From positions 1 through 64,000 of the forward strand of contig JADJAE010000005.1 of the NCBI GenBank assembly GCA_016704445.1: 64,000 nt of DNA, given 5' to 3'. Numbering within the stretch: position 1 is the stretch's first letter; each line of letters opens with the position of its first letter. This document shows positions 30,627-38,376 of the stretch, piece by piece. The translations under genes were made by a program, and so were the position numbers. Origin of the DNA: Deltaproteobacteria bacterium (GTDB taxonomy: Bacteria; Myxococcota_A; Polyangia; Polyangiales; Ga0077539). The notes beneath the pieces were generated by a model. The model saw only the letters and a program-made list of their open reading frames with translations. It did not search any database and was not told the DNA's origin.

Positions 30627-30855
30627 GCGCCGGGCGTAGGGACGAGGCACGACGCCGACGAACGCAGGGCGCCGGGCAGCCGACGCCTGTCGCTGCACGT
30701 CGTCTCGTAGGTCGCCTGGTCCATTGTCACGCCGCTGTCCTCGCTGTCCGCTGCCCGAGTTCGCTGCCCGTTGTCCGGTGTCCGCCGCCCGATGTCCGTT
30801 GAGCGTGACCCGCCACTTGCTCTTTCGTAGGGCGCTGTCCGCCGCCCTGTGCGCC
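30627..30855 (-). other. Short cassette with reiterated GTTGTCC-like motifs, no convincing gene
   Basis: Only a 35-codon frame beginning MTMDQATYETTCSDRR (ATG 30730) reaches the attC and then reads through it. The other half is built of irregular repeats of GCTGTCC, GTTGTCC and GATGTCC motifs (30735-30845), a composition shared with three other cassettes in the array. It may be non-coding. Confidence 0.5.
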
Positions 30856-30946
30856 GCCTAACGACTGGTCGGTCTGCCGCAGCAGCAGGCCGGAGGGGGT
30901 TTCATCGAGCCAGGTGGTCGCGATCGGCAGCACCGGCTTGTTAGGA
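30856..30946 (-). other. attC site 3
   Basis: Bounds GCCTAAC and GTTAGGA, 91 bp. More diverged than the others (GGTCGGTCTGCCG arm, GATCGGCAGCACCGG arm). Its right end is overlapped by the inverted repeat element starting at 30944. Confidence 0.8.
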
Positions 30947-31123
30947 CGCACCGAAGAACGACTTGCGCGTTTGCGCCCGATCCGTCGAGTCGATCCCGCG
31001 AGCGCCCCCGCAGCGAGCGACCAAGGCGTAGCCCTGCTACGCCGCGGGAGTCGAGCGAGGAGGCAAGCCGCGGGTCGGCCGACGGGCGGGATGCAAACGC
31101 GCAAGTCGTTCTTCGGTGCGTCC
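30944..31123. repeat. 180-bp element with perfect 31-bp terminal inverted repeats
   Basis: Positions 30944-30974 and 31093-31123 are exact inverse complements (GGACGCACCGAAGAACGACT... and the reverse). The inverted pairing continues imperfectly inside. The element contains no gene and abuts attC3. It could be a MITE or a folded regulatory or recombination element. It interrupts the small frame starting at 31215. Confidence 0.8.
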
Positions 31124-31215
31124 TTAGCCACGCCAAACCCGTCAACAAGCGCGGCGCCCTCAATATCAGACATACCCTCCGTGAACGGAGTGTTGCTGCT
31201 CGTCGCCTCCTTCAT
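31124..31215 (-). other. Possible short cassette peptide, cut by the inverted repeat element
   Basis: A frame from ATG 31215 (MKEATSSNTPFTEGMSDIEG) has no stop before the 180-bp inverted repeat and no recognisable domain. Removal of the element would bring it near the attC3 stop position. The first half of the cassette here (31216-31380) holds no gene. There might once have been an attC between this and the next gene. Confidence 0.3.
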
Positions 31216-31380
31216 GAGCCAGCATCCTCTCAAAACTATACCTCCACCGCTCAACACTCTTCGCCAGCAGTTCTTTTCGTTGTCGACCGATGCCCTCGTC
31301 CGCTGTTCGCCTCATCGCCGTGCCCCTGACTGTTCATCACCCAGGGCTTGCTGCCCGCGTTCCGCGACCCAAGTTTTGCT

Positions 31381-31686
31381 CTAGCCGTCGCTCGGTGAAG
31401 GTTGCGAGAGAAGCGCGCTCTCCTCGCACCACACCTCCGTACCGATCGGGACGTCCGCCTTCGCGAGCGACCTGAACATGCAGCCCCAACGGCGAATCGC
31501 GGGCGCGGGGAAGAGGAACTCGAAGAGAAGCGTCAATGTGGCCTTGCGCCGTTGGCCGTCGGGGAAGTGAAGTTCAACATCGAGGTCGCCGGGACCCCGT
31601 ACCTCCTGAATGCGCGGCGCTGGTACGACGACCAGGCCTCTCGCGTTGATCACGAACGTGTCTTCGATGGTCAGGAGAAGTTTCAT
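31381..31686 (-). CDS. Cassette protein of unknown function
   Basis: 101 residues from ATG 31686, 12 nt after the attC4 core on the minus strand. Begins KLLLTIEDTFVINARGLVVV and has DLDVELHFPDGQRRKATLTL and CMFRSLAKADVPIGTEVWC. The strand pattern suggests a small beta-barrel; the ending recalls elongation-factor-like beta modules, but this is weak. Function unknown. Confidence 0.6.
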   Translation of the reverse strand: MKLLLTIEDTFVINARGLVVVPAPRIQEVRGPGDLDVELHFPDGQRRKATLTLLFEFLFPAPAIRRWGCMFRSLAKADVPIGTEVWCEESALLSQPSPSDG

Positions 31687-31697
31687 CGCGTTCGGCT

Positions 31698-31788
31698 TCC
31701 TAACGGCCTGCCCATGTGCCGCCGCATTGGGTGCACTGGGGTGTCATTGGGCACATCGGGAGCGGTCGGCACCACCGGCTTGTTGGGT
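31698..31788 (-). other. attC site 4
   Basis: Bounds TCCTAAC and GTTGGGT, 91 bp, arms GCCCATGTGCCG and CGGTCGGCACCACCGG. Lies 11 nt from the stop of the ParE/RelE toxin gene. Confidence 0.9.
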
Positions 31789-31798
31789 GGCATCGCCG

Positions 31799-32092
31799 TT
31801 ATCGGCGACCTTGCCAGTAAAAGGGGCGCCGCTTTTGGTGAGCAATCGCAAGAACACGAATCTGGTCGTCGTGCAGGCGATACAGAACACTGTAAGGGAA
31901 CCGCTTGACGAGCCACCACCGAACACCGCTCTCAACCTCCGCCCCTGCGTGCGGCGCCGCAGCCAACGCAGCGACTGCCTGCTCGACTTCGACGATAAAC
32001 GCCTCGCCCAAACCGGGCCGAGCCTGCGCGTAGTAGGCAGCGGCTTCGTTCAACTCATTTTGAGTAAACTCATGAAAGATGACCGGCAGCAT
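31799..32092 (-). CDS. Cassette ParE/RelE-family toxin
   Basis: 97 residues. Typical small plasmid-stabilisation fold: VIFHEFTQNELNEAAAYYAQ at the start, GLGEAFIVEVEQAVAALAA, and the C-terminal RWWLVKRFPYSVLYRL with IRVLAIAHQKRRPFYW. These toxins inhibit gyrase (ParE) or cleave ribosome-bound mRNA (RelE). The tail resembles the ParE-like branch. It starts one base inside the antitoxin stop (TAATG), so the pair is translationally coupled. Confidence 0.88.
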   Translation of the reverse strand: MLPVIFHEFTQNELNEAAAYYAQARPGLGEAFIVEVEQAVAALAAAPHAGAEVESGVRWWLVKRFPYSVLYRLHDDQIRVLAIAHQKRRPFYWQGRR

Positions 32093-32316
32093 TACCGGAG
32101 CCGAGCCCGCGCATCGCGAAATACCTCCGACGCGGCGCGACCACGGGACGGGTCCGAATCGAGTTCAGCGTCTCGGCGAGCGGCTTCCTCGGTCCAGAGA
32201 TGACGGTGCTCTTCCTCGGACAGAGCATCCAGGCTCTCCAGCAAGGTCTCGGCGAGACGCGCTCTCTCGGTCACGGACAGTTTGAGCGCCTCGGTGACCA
32301 GATCGGGAAGGTTCAT
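32092..32316 (-). CDS. Cassette addiction-module antitoxin
   Basis: 74 residues from the internal ATG 32316, preferred to 32385 because the family starts at MNLPDLVTEALKLSVTERAR. Contains the SVTERARLAETLLESLDAL helix typical of TIGR02574-type antitoxins and an Arg/Asp-rich tail. It precedes and neutralises the ParE/RelE toxin encoded next. The start lies about 170 bp after the attC5 core. Confidence 0.82.
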   Translation of the reverse strand: MNLPDLVTEALKLSVTERARLAETLLESLDALSEEEHRHLWTEEAARRDAELDSDPSRGRAASEVFRDARARLR

Positions 32317-32482
32317 GGCAGCGAGATCATACTCCGCGTTGAAGGTGCTTTCCAAGAGTCCCCGCGGCCGCTCGCAATGAGCCACCGTCCGCTGCGCTTA
32401 CAGCGCCGTCGCAGGCCCCCCACACGCGGCCGCCCGAACTGTTGCCGGGGTCACCGGGATTGCGGCCGTCGCTCCTCCGGCC

Positions 32483-32573
32483 ACCCAACGGCCTGCCGAT
32501 GTGCCGCCGCAGCGGGTGAAGCGAGTTGCCATCGGGTCCATCGTGAGCGGTCGGCACCATCGGCTTGTTGGAC
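32483..32573 (-). other. attC site 5
   Basis: Bounds ACCCAAC and GTTGGAC, 91 bp, arms GCCGATGTGCCG and CGGTCGGCACCATCGG. Follows the second ParE/RelE toxin gene (stop 32580). Confidence 0.9.
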
Positions 32574-32579
32574 ACGCCG

Positions 32580-32852
32580 CTACCTTCCTTCCCAGTAGCC
32601 CGGTCGGCGCTTGGCGTGAGCAATCGCCACGACGAGGATGCGCTGTGGTTCGTCACGGTAGAGAATGAAGTAGGGAAACCTCCGAAAAAGAGCCCTGCGC
32701 ATGCCGAGATAGATCGGCCAGCGATCCGGCGCTTCGACAATCAGCCCAAGCGTCGCTTCCAGTTCTTCCCCAAAGCGCGCCGCTACGCGCGGATCTCGTT
32801 CCGCGTACCACGCCGCAGCCTCCTCGCCCTCGACAACGGCGAGCGGGTGCAT
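32580..32852 (-). CDS. Second cassette ParE/RelE-family toxin
   Basis: 90 residues from ATG 32852, which lies one base after the antitoxin stop (TGAGATG); the frame could begin at 32888. Shows VVEGEEAAAWYAERDPRVAA, GEELEATLGLIVEAPDRWPI and the C-terminal FRRFPYFILYRD with VVAIAHAKRRPGYWEGR, as in the toxin at 31799. A truncated near-copy exists at 37033-37227. Confidence 0.87.
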   Translation of the reverse strand: MHPLAVVEGEEAAAWYAERDPRVAARFGEELEATLGLIVEAPDRWPIYLGMRRALFRRFPYFILYRDEPQRILVVAIAHAKRRPGYWEGR

Positions 32853-32853
32853 C

Positions 32854-33105
32854 TCAAGGGGTTTCACGACGCCCGTTCGCCGCAGCAAGGATGCGGCGTC
32901 GGGCCTCTGCCCAGGGGATCGGCGTCACGGTCCCCGCGTCGACCTCGGCCAAGCGCCGCCGGGCTTCCTCGGCCCACGCCTGTTCGACCCCTTCGTCGGC
33001 CGGCCCGAGATCATCGAGGCTTTCGAGCAGTTCGGCGACCACCGCCGCGCGCTCAGTGGCCGGCAGTTGCAGCGCAGCAGCCAGTACATGGTCGACGTTG
33101 TTCAT
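32854..33105 (-). CDS. Second cassette addiction-module antitoxin
   Basis: 83 residues, MNNVDHVLAAALQLPATERA at the start, then VVAELLESLDDLGPADEGVE and an Arg-rich WAEARRRILAAANG tail. TIGR02574-like, closely related to the antitoxin at 32092. A near-identical copy with a frameshift lies at 37229-37477. It forms a two-gene cassette with the toxin; attC6 lies upstream. Confidence 0.85.
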   Translation of the reverse strand: MNNVDHVLAAALQLPATERAAVVAELLESLDDLGPADEGVEQAWAEEARRRLAEVDAGTVTPIPWAEARRRILAAANGRRETP

Positions 33106-33306
33106 GGCTCGGTTTTACTCCTCCTACCGCCGGAGCGCGAGTCCGCCCACCGCCGTGCCCGTCAGCTTCCCCGTGCGCTCATCGCCCGGCGTCACAGGCC
33201 CCCTTGGGGACCGTCGACCGCCACCCACCGAGGCTGTCCAACGACTGGCCGATGTGCCGCCGCATCGGGTCAATCGGGTCGGCAACGAGCCCATTGGGAG
33301 CGGTCG

Positions 33307-34905
33307 GGGTCTGGCTGAACGGCTGACAGCTCGTGCGTAGGAGCGGCGTTGGTGGCGGGTTGAAGACGGGGCAGAGCCGTGCGAGCGCGGGGTTGCTTAC
33401 TCCAACCGAACCCGAGGGTGCCCCGTGGAGCCAATCGTCCTCCAGATCCCCGACTCGCTCAAGTCCATCGTGGCTCCTTTGGAGTCGCTGATCCGCCTGC
33501 TGTCCGAGCAGATCGTCGCGTCCTCGGCGGCGTCGCCGACTGGCCTCGCGCCCTTCGAGCGTGCGCTCAGCGAGCACACAGCCGAGCTCGAACGGTCGGC
33601 CTACGTCCCGGTGCTGGCGGCGCTCGACGTCGACACCCACGAGGTCCGCATCGGTGGGGTCCTTCACCGGCGGGTGGGTCGGTTCGCGGCGCCGTTTCGC
33701 ACCCTCGCCGGGGAGGTGTCGATCACTCGCTCGCTCTTCCGCCCGAGCGGCGCGGGCTCGTCGCCGACGGTGGATGTGGTGGCACTGCGGGCGGGGACCC
33801 TCGGCGAGCGATGGCTGCCTCACGCGGCCTCGGCGATGGCGTTCCTGGGTCAACAGGGGACCAGTCGCGAGGCGGTGCAGACCGCCGCTCAGCTCGGACG
33901 GCTGCCGTACCCGCGCGCGAGCTTCGAGACGGTCCTGCACGTCGTCGGGGCGCAGTGGGCGCGCGACCACGCCGACGTCGAACAGGCGCTGATCGAGGCC
34001 TACGAGGTCCCCGCCGCCGCGCGGAGCGTGAGCGTCTCGCTCGACCGCGTGAGCGTGCGCATGGAGGAGCCGCGCAAGCGGGGTCCGGGTCGGCCGCCGA
34101 AGGGCGGTCCCAAGCGACTCATCGTGTGCGCGTGGCGCATGGCGTACTGCGCGACCGTGACGCTGCACGACGAGAAGGGCGAGGCGCTGCACACGATCCG
34201 CTACGGGCGAATGCCCCAGGGCGACGCGACGAAGCTGGTAGAGAGCCTCTGCGATGACGTGATGGCGATGCTCCGCGCGCGCCCCGAGCTGCGGGTCGCA
34301 TTGCTGTGCGACGGCGCCTCGGAGATGTGGAATCTGCTGAGCGCGCAGATCAACGACACGACGTTGAAGACGAAGGTGTGGGAGCTGGTGGACTACTGGC
34401 ACACGGCGGAGAAGCTCGGCCGCGCCGCCCAGGCCCGCCACCCGGAGAGCGCGGCCGAGGGGTCGAAGTTGCTCGCTCGATGGAAGACCCTGCTGCTCGA
34501 ACGTCCCGACGGTGCCGAGCGGATCGCGGCGGAGATCGCGTCGTGGGATGTCCCGACGCCTCCGAAGGACACGTCCTGCCCGCTGCACGACGCACGGACG
34601 TACCTGGCTCATCACGCCTCGCGGATGCTCTACGCGCAGGCTCGCGCCGCGGGTCTGCCCATCGGAAGTGGCAACGTCGAGGCGACCTGCAAGTGCCTCG
34701 TCGAAGTGAGGATGAAGCGCCCCGGCGCGCGATGGCACGAGGACACCGGCGAGCATGTCCTCCAGTTGCGGGCCCTCGCGCTCAGTGACCGCTGGAGCCC
34801 GGCGCTCTCCCGACTACTGGCCGTGAATGACGTCGTCATCGAGCCGGTCACGCTGGCGGCGTGATGACCCCCCACGGCCGAGGTGTCAGACGATGAGCCA
34901 GACCC
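33307..34905 (+). mobile_element. ISKra4-like insertion sequence, apparently intact
   Basis: 1599 bp between direct repeats AGCGGTCG (33299-33306 and 34906-34913). Terminal inverted repeats of about 27 bp: GGGTCTGGCTGAACGG at the left against GGGTCTGGCTCATCG at the right, with four mismatches. It carries one full-length transposase gene. It sits inside attC6, so that site can no longer fold normally. Confidence 0.9.
33425..34864 (+). CDS. ISKra4-family transposase
   Basis: 479 residues, complete frame. C-terminal signature of the family: GLPIGSGNVEATCKCLV, RMKRPGARWHEDTGEHVL and LRALALSDRW. Other segments: SVSLDRVSVRMEEPRKRGPG (DDE-type first Asp), GMP-rich KRGPGRPPKGGPK basic linker and VALLCDGASEMWN (second Asp). 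The enzyme cuts and joins the inverted repeats flanking it. It is the only transposase in the window without frameshifts, so this copy may still be active. Confidence 0.9.
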   Translation: MEPIVLQIPDSLKSIVAPLESLIRLLSEQIVASSAASPTGLAPFERALSEHTAELERSAYVPVLAALDVDTHEVRIGGVLHRRVGRFAAPFRTLAGEVSITRSLFRPSGAGSSPTVDVVALRAGTLGERWLPHAASAMAFLGQQGTSREAVQTAAQLGRLPYPRASFETVLHVVGAQWARDHADVEQALIEAYEVPAAARSVSVSLDRVSVRMEEPRKRGPGRPPKGGPKRLIVCAWRMAYCATVTLHDEKGEALHTIRYGRMPQGDATKLVESLCDDVMAMLRARPELRVALLCDGASEMWNLLSAQINDTTLKTKVWELVDYWHTAEKLGRAAQARHPESAAEGSKLLARWKTLLLERPDGAERIAAEIASWDVPTPPKDTSCPLHDARTYLAHHASRMLYAQARAAGLPIGSGNVEATCKCLVEVRMKRPGARWHEDTGEHVLQLRALALSDRWSPALSRLLAVNDVVIEPVTLAA

Positions 34906-35058
34906 AGCGGTCGGCACCATCGGCTTGTTAGGCGCACCCATGCTCACTCACCGATCCAGGTCACCCAATTGAACTTGTAGTTCAGCGGAGGCAACTCACC
35001 AAAGATGTCAAAGTATACACGGAGCATTTGGCCTTCAATACGATAGGCATCTTCCTTA

Positions 35059-36636
35059 GGGTGTGGCTCCCATCGTGCTCGGGGGTCCTGGAGCTCCTGG
35101 CGGCGACGTGATGGGGCGGGGTTGAAGGCGGGGCAGAGCCATGCGACCGAGGGGTTGCTGAACACTACCCGCAGGATGCCCTGGAGCCGATCGTTCCTTC
35201 ATCTTCCCGCCGCCCTCAAGCCCCTCGCTGACGTCCTGAGCCACGCCGTGACGTTCACCGTCGGCCGTCGAGCACGCCCGCCGGACTGAGCCCTTCGACT
35301 ACGCCGCGGTCGAGCGCGCGGTGGCGACGCGCTCGGCGCCGAGGTGCAACGATCGCTGCACCAGACGATCCTCGCCGCGTGTGATCGCCAGGTGCCCCGC
35401 CTGCTCATCGGCGGCCGACTCCACCGTCCCAGCTGCGCGCCGCGAGGCGACCTACTACACGCCTCGCCGGGCCGGTGGTCGTGACGCGCACGCGCTATCG
35501 CCCTGGCGGGGGATCCCTACGCTACGACGGTCGATCCGATCGGCGCACGCGTGGGCGTCGTCGGCGCAGAACCCGGCCGCCCCAGACCTGCACCGCGATG
35601 GCCTTTCTCGTGCAACTGACCCCAGTCGCGAAGCCACTCAAGCGGCCCATCTAGCTCGGCGTCCTGCCCTACAGCCGCGCGAGTTCGAGCGGGTCGCTCA
35701 CCGGGTCGGCGAGCCGCGTCATGCAGGAGCGCGAGCGGGTCGAGTCGGCGCTTAACGGAGCCGCCATTGCCGCCTGCGCTGCCGGTCGAGGCCACGGGTG
35801 TTGTGATCTCGCTCTACCGCGTGGCGGTGCTGATGGAAGAGCCCCGGCGACGACCCCGTGGGCGGCCCGCCAGGCGCGGCGAAGCGGCCTGTCGTGCGGC
35901 TCTGGCACATGGCGTACTGCGCGACCGTGACGATCCACGACGCCTCCGGCAAGGGGCTGACACGATCCGCTATGGGCGGATGCGGGCGGGATGTGGACGG
36001 CCTGGTGCTTGGTGCAGGATGACGGGATGACCTTGCTGGGCACTGCGCCCGACGCCTCGCACGCTGCTGTGCGACGGCGCGGTGGAGAGGTGGAACCTGC
36101 TCGGCGAGGCGTTGACCGAGGCAGCGCTCGGACGGGCGATCCCCCGGCTGGTGGACCCGTGGCATCTCCTGGAGAAGATGGGCAAAGCAGCGCGGCGGCG
36201 CTTCGAGGCGCCCCCAGGCCACGGCGTGGCTCACCCGCTGGAGGCTGCGGTTGCTGAACAAGTCGGGGGCATGGAGGGGAGTTGGCAGGCGGAGGTCACC
36301 GCCGGGGGCCTGAAGAGTTGCGCGAGCAGAAGGATCGGCCCGTGCACGACGCGCTGACCTTCCTGGCGAATCAAGGCGGCGCCGGGCGGCTGGAGTGACG
36401 CGATCGCGCGGGCTGCTTACCGACCCGTGGGCAGCGGCCCCGTCGAGGCGACCTGCAAGAGTCTCTTCAATGTGCGTTTCGGCGCTCGGAGCACGCGGAA
36501 GCGACGCCAGTGGTGAAGAGCGGCGGCTACGCGCACTGCATCTCAGCCATCGGTGGGTGGCTGCACTCGAACTCACGCTGGAGGCGAAGCGGCGGGATGT
36601 CCGCCGTGTCGCATGAGCACGATGGGAGCCACACCC
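35059..36636 (+). mobile_element. Degenerate ISKra4-like insertion sequence
   Basis: 1578 bp flanked by direct repeats CTTCCTTA (35051-35058 and 36637-36644). Terminal inverted repeats GGGTGTGGCTCCCATCGTGC are perfect over about 20 bp and resemble the ends of the intact copy at 33307. Inside, transposase remnants (GAAGCGGCCTG region, 35760-36600) show the same order of motifs but many frameshifts. It interrupts the GIY-YIG-like cassette gene. Confidence 0.85.
35170..36620 (+). pseudogene. Remnant ISKra4-family transposase
   Basis: Fragments in all plus frames match the intact copy at 33425 in order: RSFLHLPAALKPLADVLSHA-like start (35190), SLYRVAVLMEEPRRRPRG (about 35810), the YGRMRAG stretch (35965), CDGAVERWNLLGEAL-like (36070), VGSGPVEATCKSLFNVRF (about 36420) and LRALHLSHRW-like (36525). 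No frame is open for more than a fraction of the length. Non-functional. Confidence 0.8.
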
Positions 36637-37030
36637 CTTCCTTACTCGTCGCCTTCCTGTAGCTGAACTGGAGGTTGTCCACCTTCCCGCCTAGACGTTC
36701 GAGAAGGCCGAAACTTCCCAGTCTCCACCCGGCCATATGCCCGCGTTGACCCTTGCAGCCCGCGCACCGCACGAAGTCACGAAGACGCTCCCTCTCAACT
36801 GCATGCTCTCACCAATATCAATGACCGAATGGGGATCATCTTCGAGGAGTCTACCAATCTTCGCGCGGTCCTTGATGCCCACCACATACGCCCCCTCCCC
36901 TTCCGGCACTCTGGCGAACTCTGTCTCGCTGAGCGGCAGCCAGTCCGTCCATTGCTCGCCGCCTGCGAACATCCACTCTGCCCACTCAGCAAGAGTTACC
37001 GCCATGCTGTCCTCCTCTTCGGTCGCTTCC

Positions 37031-37058
37031 GCCTAACGGCCTGCCGATGTGCCGCCGC
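37031..37058 (-). other. attC site 7, truncated
   Basis: Starts GCCTAACGGCCTGCCGATGT and reaches GCCGCCGCGG, then jumps into the interior of a ParE-type toxin gene (AAAAGAGCCC). The other half of the site is gone. The junction has short CCGC microhomology with the toxin sequence (compare 32680), indicating a deletion. Confidence 0.85.
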
Positions 37059-37227
37059 GGAAAAGAGCCCTGCGTGTGTCGAGATAGGTCGGCCAACGAT
37101 CCGGCGCTTCGACAATCAGCCCAAGCGTCGCTTCGAGTTCCTCCCCAAAGCGCGCCGCGACGCGCGGATCTCGTTCCGCGTACCACGCCGCAGCTTCCTC
37201 GCCTTCGGCAACCGCGCGCGGGTGCAT
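37033..37227 (-). pseudogene. Truncated copy of the ParE/RelE toxin gene
   Basis: Begins MHPRAVAEGEEAAAWYAERD and matches the toxin at 32580 up to DRWPTYLDTRRALFR, then runs into the truncated attC. The catalytic/structural C-terminal third (the FPYFILYRD and KRRPGYWEGR region) is missing. It cannot encode a working toxin. Confidence 0.85.
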
Positions 37228-37228
37228 C

Positions 37229-37477
37229 TCAAGGGGTTTCGACGCCTTCGCCGCAGCAAGGATGCGGCGTCGGGCCTCTGCCCAGGGGATCGGGCGTCAC
37301 GGTCCTGCGTCGACCTCGGCCAAGCGCCGCCGGGCTTCCTCGGCTCCACGCCTGTTCGACCCCTTCGTCGGCCGGCCCGAGATCATCGAGGCTGTCGAGC
37401 AGTTCGGCGACCACCACCGCGCGCTCAGTGGCCGGCATTTGCTGCGCAGCAGCCAGTACATGGTCGACGTTGTTCAT
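37229..37477 (-). pseudogene. Frameshifted copy of the second addiction-module antitoxin
   Basis: Start MNNVDHVLAAAQQMPATERA matches the gene at 32854, but after EGVEQAW the frame shifts and the Arg-rich tail is lost or scrambled. Both genes of this duplicated TA cassette are therefore broken. Upstream sequence and attC8 are also nearly identical to those of the 32854 cassette. Confidence 0.85.
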
Positions 37478-37607
37478 GGCTCGGTTTTTTATTTCTCCTA
37501 CCGCCGGAGCGCGAGTCCGCCCACCGCCGTGCCCGTGGGCTTCCCCGTGCGCTCATCGCCCGGCGTCACAGGCCCCCTGGGACCGTCGACCGCCGCCCAC
37601 CGAGGCT

Positions 37608-37698
37608 GTCCAACGACTGGCCGATGTGCCGCCGCATCGGGCGCGGCGGGTTGGTAGCGGGTGAAGTGTAAGCGGTCGGCACCATCGGCTTGTTGGGC
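37608..37698 (-). other. attC site 8
   Basis: Bounds GTCCAAC and GTTGGGC, 91 bp. The left 37 bases are identical to those of attC6 and then the loops differ, consistent with a cassette duplication. Confidence 0.92.
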
Positions 37699-37836
37699 AT
37701 GCGTCCATCACCCTTTCCACAATCGCCAATGATCCCCGCCGCTGCCGACCTGGCCTCTCGCCGCCCACCCGCCTGTCACCGCGGGCGTCCAGCGGAATGG
37801 TTTGTCCTTTGTCCTGATTTCGTGGGCAGACAAGAG

Positions 37837-38239
37837 TCAGGTCTCTTCCCGCGGTACACTGGGCACGGCTGCCTTGCCGCTCAAACTTCTTCGCCAGCCC
37901 AGAACGCCGATACTCACCAGCGCAACCATCATGAGAAGGTCCGATGCCCACAGGCTGTAGAAATAGGGCCATCCCTGCTCCTGCAAAAGCGCCGTGCCAA
38001 GATCGCGATCCGTTGAAAGAAGACTTGCGTCGGTCCAGACGACTGCGACAAGCGGAAATGCAAGCGGCACCACCGTCCACCATCGCCATCTCGCCGCAAG
38101 CAGAACGACAGCACTTGCTGTCAGTGACGACCCAGTGCTCCGCGGTCGTTGGGAACTTGTCGGAGACCTCGGCAAACGCAGTCCGCGGGGCGAACGCGAC
38201 TCCAAGCAGTCCGAAAAGAGCGGTAGGAGTGATCTTCAT
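37837..38239 (-). pseudogene. Cassette membrane protein gene with one frameshift
   Basis: Start ATG 38239, 11 nt from the attC9 core, gives a signal-like MKITPTALFGLLGVAFAPRT and VSDKFPTTAEHWVVTDS. Near 38115 the frame changes to SAVVLLAARWRWWTVVPLAF, SLLSTDRDLGTALLQEQGWP and the helix LWASDLLMMVALVSIGVLGW, stop 37837. The joined protein would be about 133 residues with a signal peptide and two or three transmembrane helices. Similar cassette membrane proteins are common; function unknown. Confidence 0.6.
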
Positions 38240-38249
38240 CGTCTCATCT

Positions 38250-38340
38250 GCCCAACGGCTGGCCGATGTGCCGCCGCAGCGGGCGCGATGGGTTGGTAGC
38301 GGGTGAAGCGTGGGCGGTCGGCACCATCGGCTTGTTAGAC
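38250..38340 (-). other. attC site 9
   Basis: Bounds GCCCAAC and GTTAGAC, 91 bp, arms GGCCGATGTGCCG and CGGTCGGCACCATCGG. The stop codon of the zinc-ribbon cassette gene (GTCTAA) lies in the site itself. Confidence 0.93.
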
Positions 38341-38376
38341 CGCATTGGGACCAGCCTTGCCGCAAGCCGTGCAAGC

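Larger units (their letters stand above)
33236..34933 (-). other. attC site 6, split by an insertion sequence
   Basis: Left part 33236-33306 (GTCCAAC, CTGGCCGATGTGCCG) and right part 34914-34933 (ending CATCGGCTTGTTAGGC). Joining them with one copy of the 8-bp duplication AGCGGTCG gives 71+20 = 91 bp, exactly the array's standard length. That proves the site was intact before insertion. Confidence 0.92.
34944..37005 (-). pseudogene. Cassette GIY-YIG-like protein gene, disrupted by an IS and a frameshift
   Basis: The reading runs from ATG 37005: ARVPEGEGAYVVGIKDRAKI, SVIDIGES (a DIG variant of YIG), then a frameshift near 36790 to ERLRDFVRCAGCKGQRGHMA and VDNLQFSYRKATSKE. It is cut at 36637-36644 by an IS. 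Removing the IS with one copy of CTTCCTTA continues in frame as DAYRIEGQMLRVYFDIFGEL and PPLNYKFNWVTWIGE, stop 34944. GIY-YIG proteins are small nucleases or nuclease-like folds; the conserved Arg, Glu and Asn look present. The gene is now broken twice. Confidence 0.6.

Noticed and set aside
33299..36644. The two ISKra4-type copies as ends of one composite transposon
   Set aside because: Each has its own 8-bp duplication with different sequence, so they inserted separately.
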